Under the pieces are notes generated by a model. The model made no database searches and had not been told where the DNA came from. It saw nothing but the letters and a program-made list of their open reading frames with translations. The translations under genes and the position numbers were made by a program. This document shows, one piece after another, positions 41,650-42,986 of a DNA stretch of 42,986 nt (position 1 is the first letter of the stretch; each line of letters begins with the position of its first letter). This DNA comes from a virus. The stretch covers positions 1 through 42,986 of IMG/VR virus record IMGVR_UViG_3300046318_000380; one strand, written 5' to 3'.

Positions 41650-42986
41650 ATGGCAGACGTAACAGGAAGAATAGGAAACGAAGAAGTAGAACTGAATAAT
41701 GCAGCTACAGAAGCCACCCTACGGCAACTGTTAAGTATTGCAAAAATTGATTCTAAAAATCTAATAGAATTAGCAAAGAAAGCAGGTGTTGATGCTAAAA
41801 ATCTAAAAGATTTTGACGAAGAATTAAAAAATAGTGCAGCAGCTCAACAGCAAAATACTGTTCAAGTTGACGATAGTACACGAGCACTAACAGCGCAAAC
41901 TGAAAAAAATAGAAAACTCACTTCGATATTAGGGCAGTTAGACCAATCAATGACAAAATTGATGGATGGTAATGCACAAATGAGTGATATGTTTTCTGCA
42001 TTTTCTGATGCAGGGCCGTTGATCAGTGCAGTAGCATTAGCGTTTGAACGTTTAGCATCTATACAACAAAAAAACTTTGAGGCATATCAGAAGCTAACAG
42101 ATGTAGGTGTAGGGTTTAGCGGAAGCTTAACAGAAATGCGGATGGCTGCGGCCAACAGTTATCTTACACTAGAAGAATTTCAAAATGTTATAAAGAACAA
42201 TAGTAAAATGCTATCTATGCTGGGCGGCACCGCAGACGAAGGTGCTAGAAATTTTGCCAAGCTTAGTAATACTTTAATAAAGAGTGAATTCGGAACGTAT
42301 TTGACTAGTATGGGTTATACCACTGAACAGGTAAACACTAATTTAGCAAATTACATTACTATGAGCGGTGGTAGAAGTCGTAAAGAGCTTCAAAACACAG
42401 AAGCTATTGTTCAAGCAAGTGCTGCATACATGGAAAATCTTGATGGATTATCAAGGATTACAGGTGAATCAAGAGAACAAATGCAGGCTCAGATGAAAGA
42501 GCAAGCTGCTAATGCTGCATGGCAAGCAAAATTGGCTACTATGTCTGAAGCCGATAAACAAAAAGCATTAGCAGGAATGAATCAAGCATTGGCAATTGGC
42601 GGAAAAGGAGCCGTTGATGCATTCCAGGCAAAAATAATGGGTGTTCCTCCTTTAACTAAAGAAGCACAAATGTTTGCAGCAACAATGAGTAATGCAAACT
42701 CTGCTATAATGAAATCTGCAGAAACTGCTACAGATTCTACAAAAACAATGGCTGACATGAACGAATCATTCTTTGATGCAGCAACTGGTATACAAGTAGA
42801 TATGAGTAAATTTAGTTTAGAGCAAAGGACTGCGTTAATTGCTAGTGGCGGAGTAATCGGACAGACGTTGCAAGCCGCAGGTACCGCTGCTAATAAATTT
42901 GCACAGCAGACAGATGAACAACGTCGAGCTGCAATGGAAAAACAAAAAATAGAAGCTACACAAGCAGCAGACATGGCAAATGCAAT
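41650..42986 (+). CDS. Tail tape-measure-like structural protein, N-terminal part (open at window end)
   Basis: The frame begins with ATG at 41650 (MADVTGRIGNEEVELNNAAT) and runs open through the window end (445 codons). It is alpha-helical and Ala/Gln/Lys-rich, with long heptad-like stretches and a hydrophobic helix around 117-137 (FSDAGPLISAVALAFERLAS). Later segments include YLTSMGYTTEQVNTNLANYI, LDGLSRITGESREQMQAQMK, MSEADKQKALAGMNQAL and IMGVPPLTKEAQMF. This organisation fits a tail tape-measure or gp29-like protein next to gp26 and its small partner. The rest of the gene is outside the window, so full length and domains are unknown. Confidence 0.6.
   Translation, partial: MADVTGRIGNEEVELNNAATEATLRQLLSIAKIDSKNLIELAKKAGVDAKNLKDFDEELKNSAAAQQQNTVQVDDSTRALTAQTEKNRKLTSILGQLDQSMTKLMDGNAQMSDMFSAFSDAGPLISAVALAFERLASIQQKNFEAYQKLTDVGVGFSGSLTEMRMAAANSYLTLEEFQNVIKNNSKMLSMLGGTADEGARNFAKLSNTLIKSEFGTYLTSMGYTTEQVNTNLANYITMSGGRSRKELQNTEAIVQASAAYMENLDGLSRITGESREQMQAQMKEQAANAAWQAKLATMSEADKQKALAGMNQALAIGGKGAVDAFQAKIMGVPPLTKEAQMFAATMSNANSAIMKSAETATDSTKTMADMNESFFDAATGIQVDMSKFSLEQRTALIASGGVIGQTLQAAGTAANKFAQQTDEQRRAAMEKQKIEATQAADMANA

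Noticed and set aside
41579-41650. Longer gp26 starting at TTG 41650
   Set aside because: The extension would be encoded by the promoter and leader region; the ATG at 41578 has a good Shine-Dalgarno sequence and begins at the conserved part.
42582-42974. 130-codon minus-strand frame at the window end
   Set aside because: It lies antisense to the long tape-measure-like frame, is Ala/Cys/Ser-biased as expected of a shadow, and has no gene-like features.
1-42986. CRISPR array, insertion sequence, integrase or attachment site
   Set aside because: No regularly spaced repeats, transposase, integrase or flanking direct repeats were seen; content is that of a lytic T4-like phage.

Overview
The window is part of the genome of an AT-rich, T4-like myovirus (Caudoviricetes). 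T4-type signature genes are recognisable by sequence: baseplate wedge gp6, gp25 and gp53, hub spike gp5, hub protein gp26, late sigma factor gp55, recombination nuclease gp46/gp47, thymidylate synthase and dihydrofolate reductase. The fibre modules and the very large structural proteins resemble those of T4-like phages of aquatic bacteria (cyanophages, pelagimyophages) more than those of enteric T4. The host cannot be told from the window; no photosynthesis genes are seen.

Layout. (1) 1-2815, plus strand: the end of a vWA-domain protein, three small unknown proteins, then frd and td, packed with 4-bp overlaps. (2) 2812-34073, minus strand: one 31-kb tail/baseplate block. Read 5' to 3' it encodes a structural protein, gp53, a hub protein, gp5 with a C-terminal GH19-like lytic domain, gp25, gp6, a 4425-residue giant structural protein, a collagen-like fibre protein, a subtilisin-like (S8) protease, a conserved structural protein and three related fibre proteins, the first of which carries a collar domain. 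(3) 34159-39357, plus strand: an HNH homing-type endonuclease, gp55, gp47, gp46, two small basic proteins (one AT-hook-like, one histone Hc1-like) and a GIY-YIG nuclease. (4) 39358-39873: about 516 bases with no gene, rich in helices, probably a structured RNA followed by a late promoter. (5) 39874-40488, plus: a protein with an 81-bp tandem repeat. (6) 40485-41578, minus: gp26 and a small probable hub-assembly protein. (7) 41650-window end, plus: an open-ended probable tape-measure protein, divergent from gp26.

How it fits together. gp55 is the late sigma factor. Octamers of the T4 late type (NATAAATA) recur at transcription-unit boundaries, including a facing pair between gp26 and the tape-measure gene. 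gp46/gp47 serve recombination-dependent replication and frd/td supply dTMP. Both convergent gene junctions share the four bases TTAA as the stop codons of both genes.

Most unusual content: a probable seven-bladed integrin-like propeller inside the giant baseplate protein, a protease with an I9-like propeptide in the fibre cluster, the rearranged gp5 spike, and the structured non-coding region at 39.4-39.8 kb.
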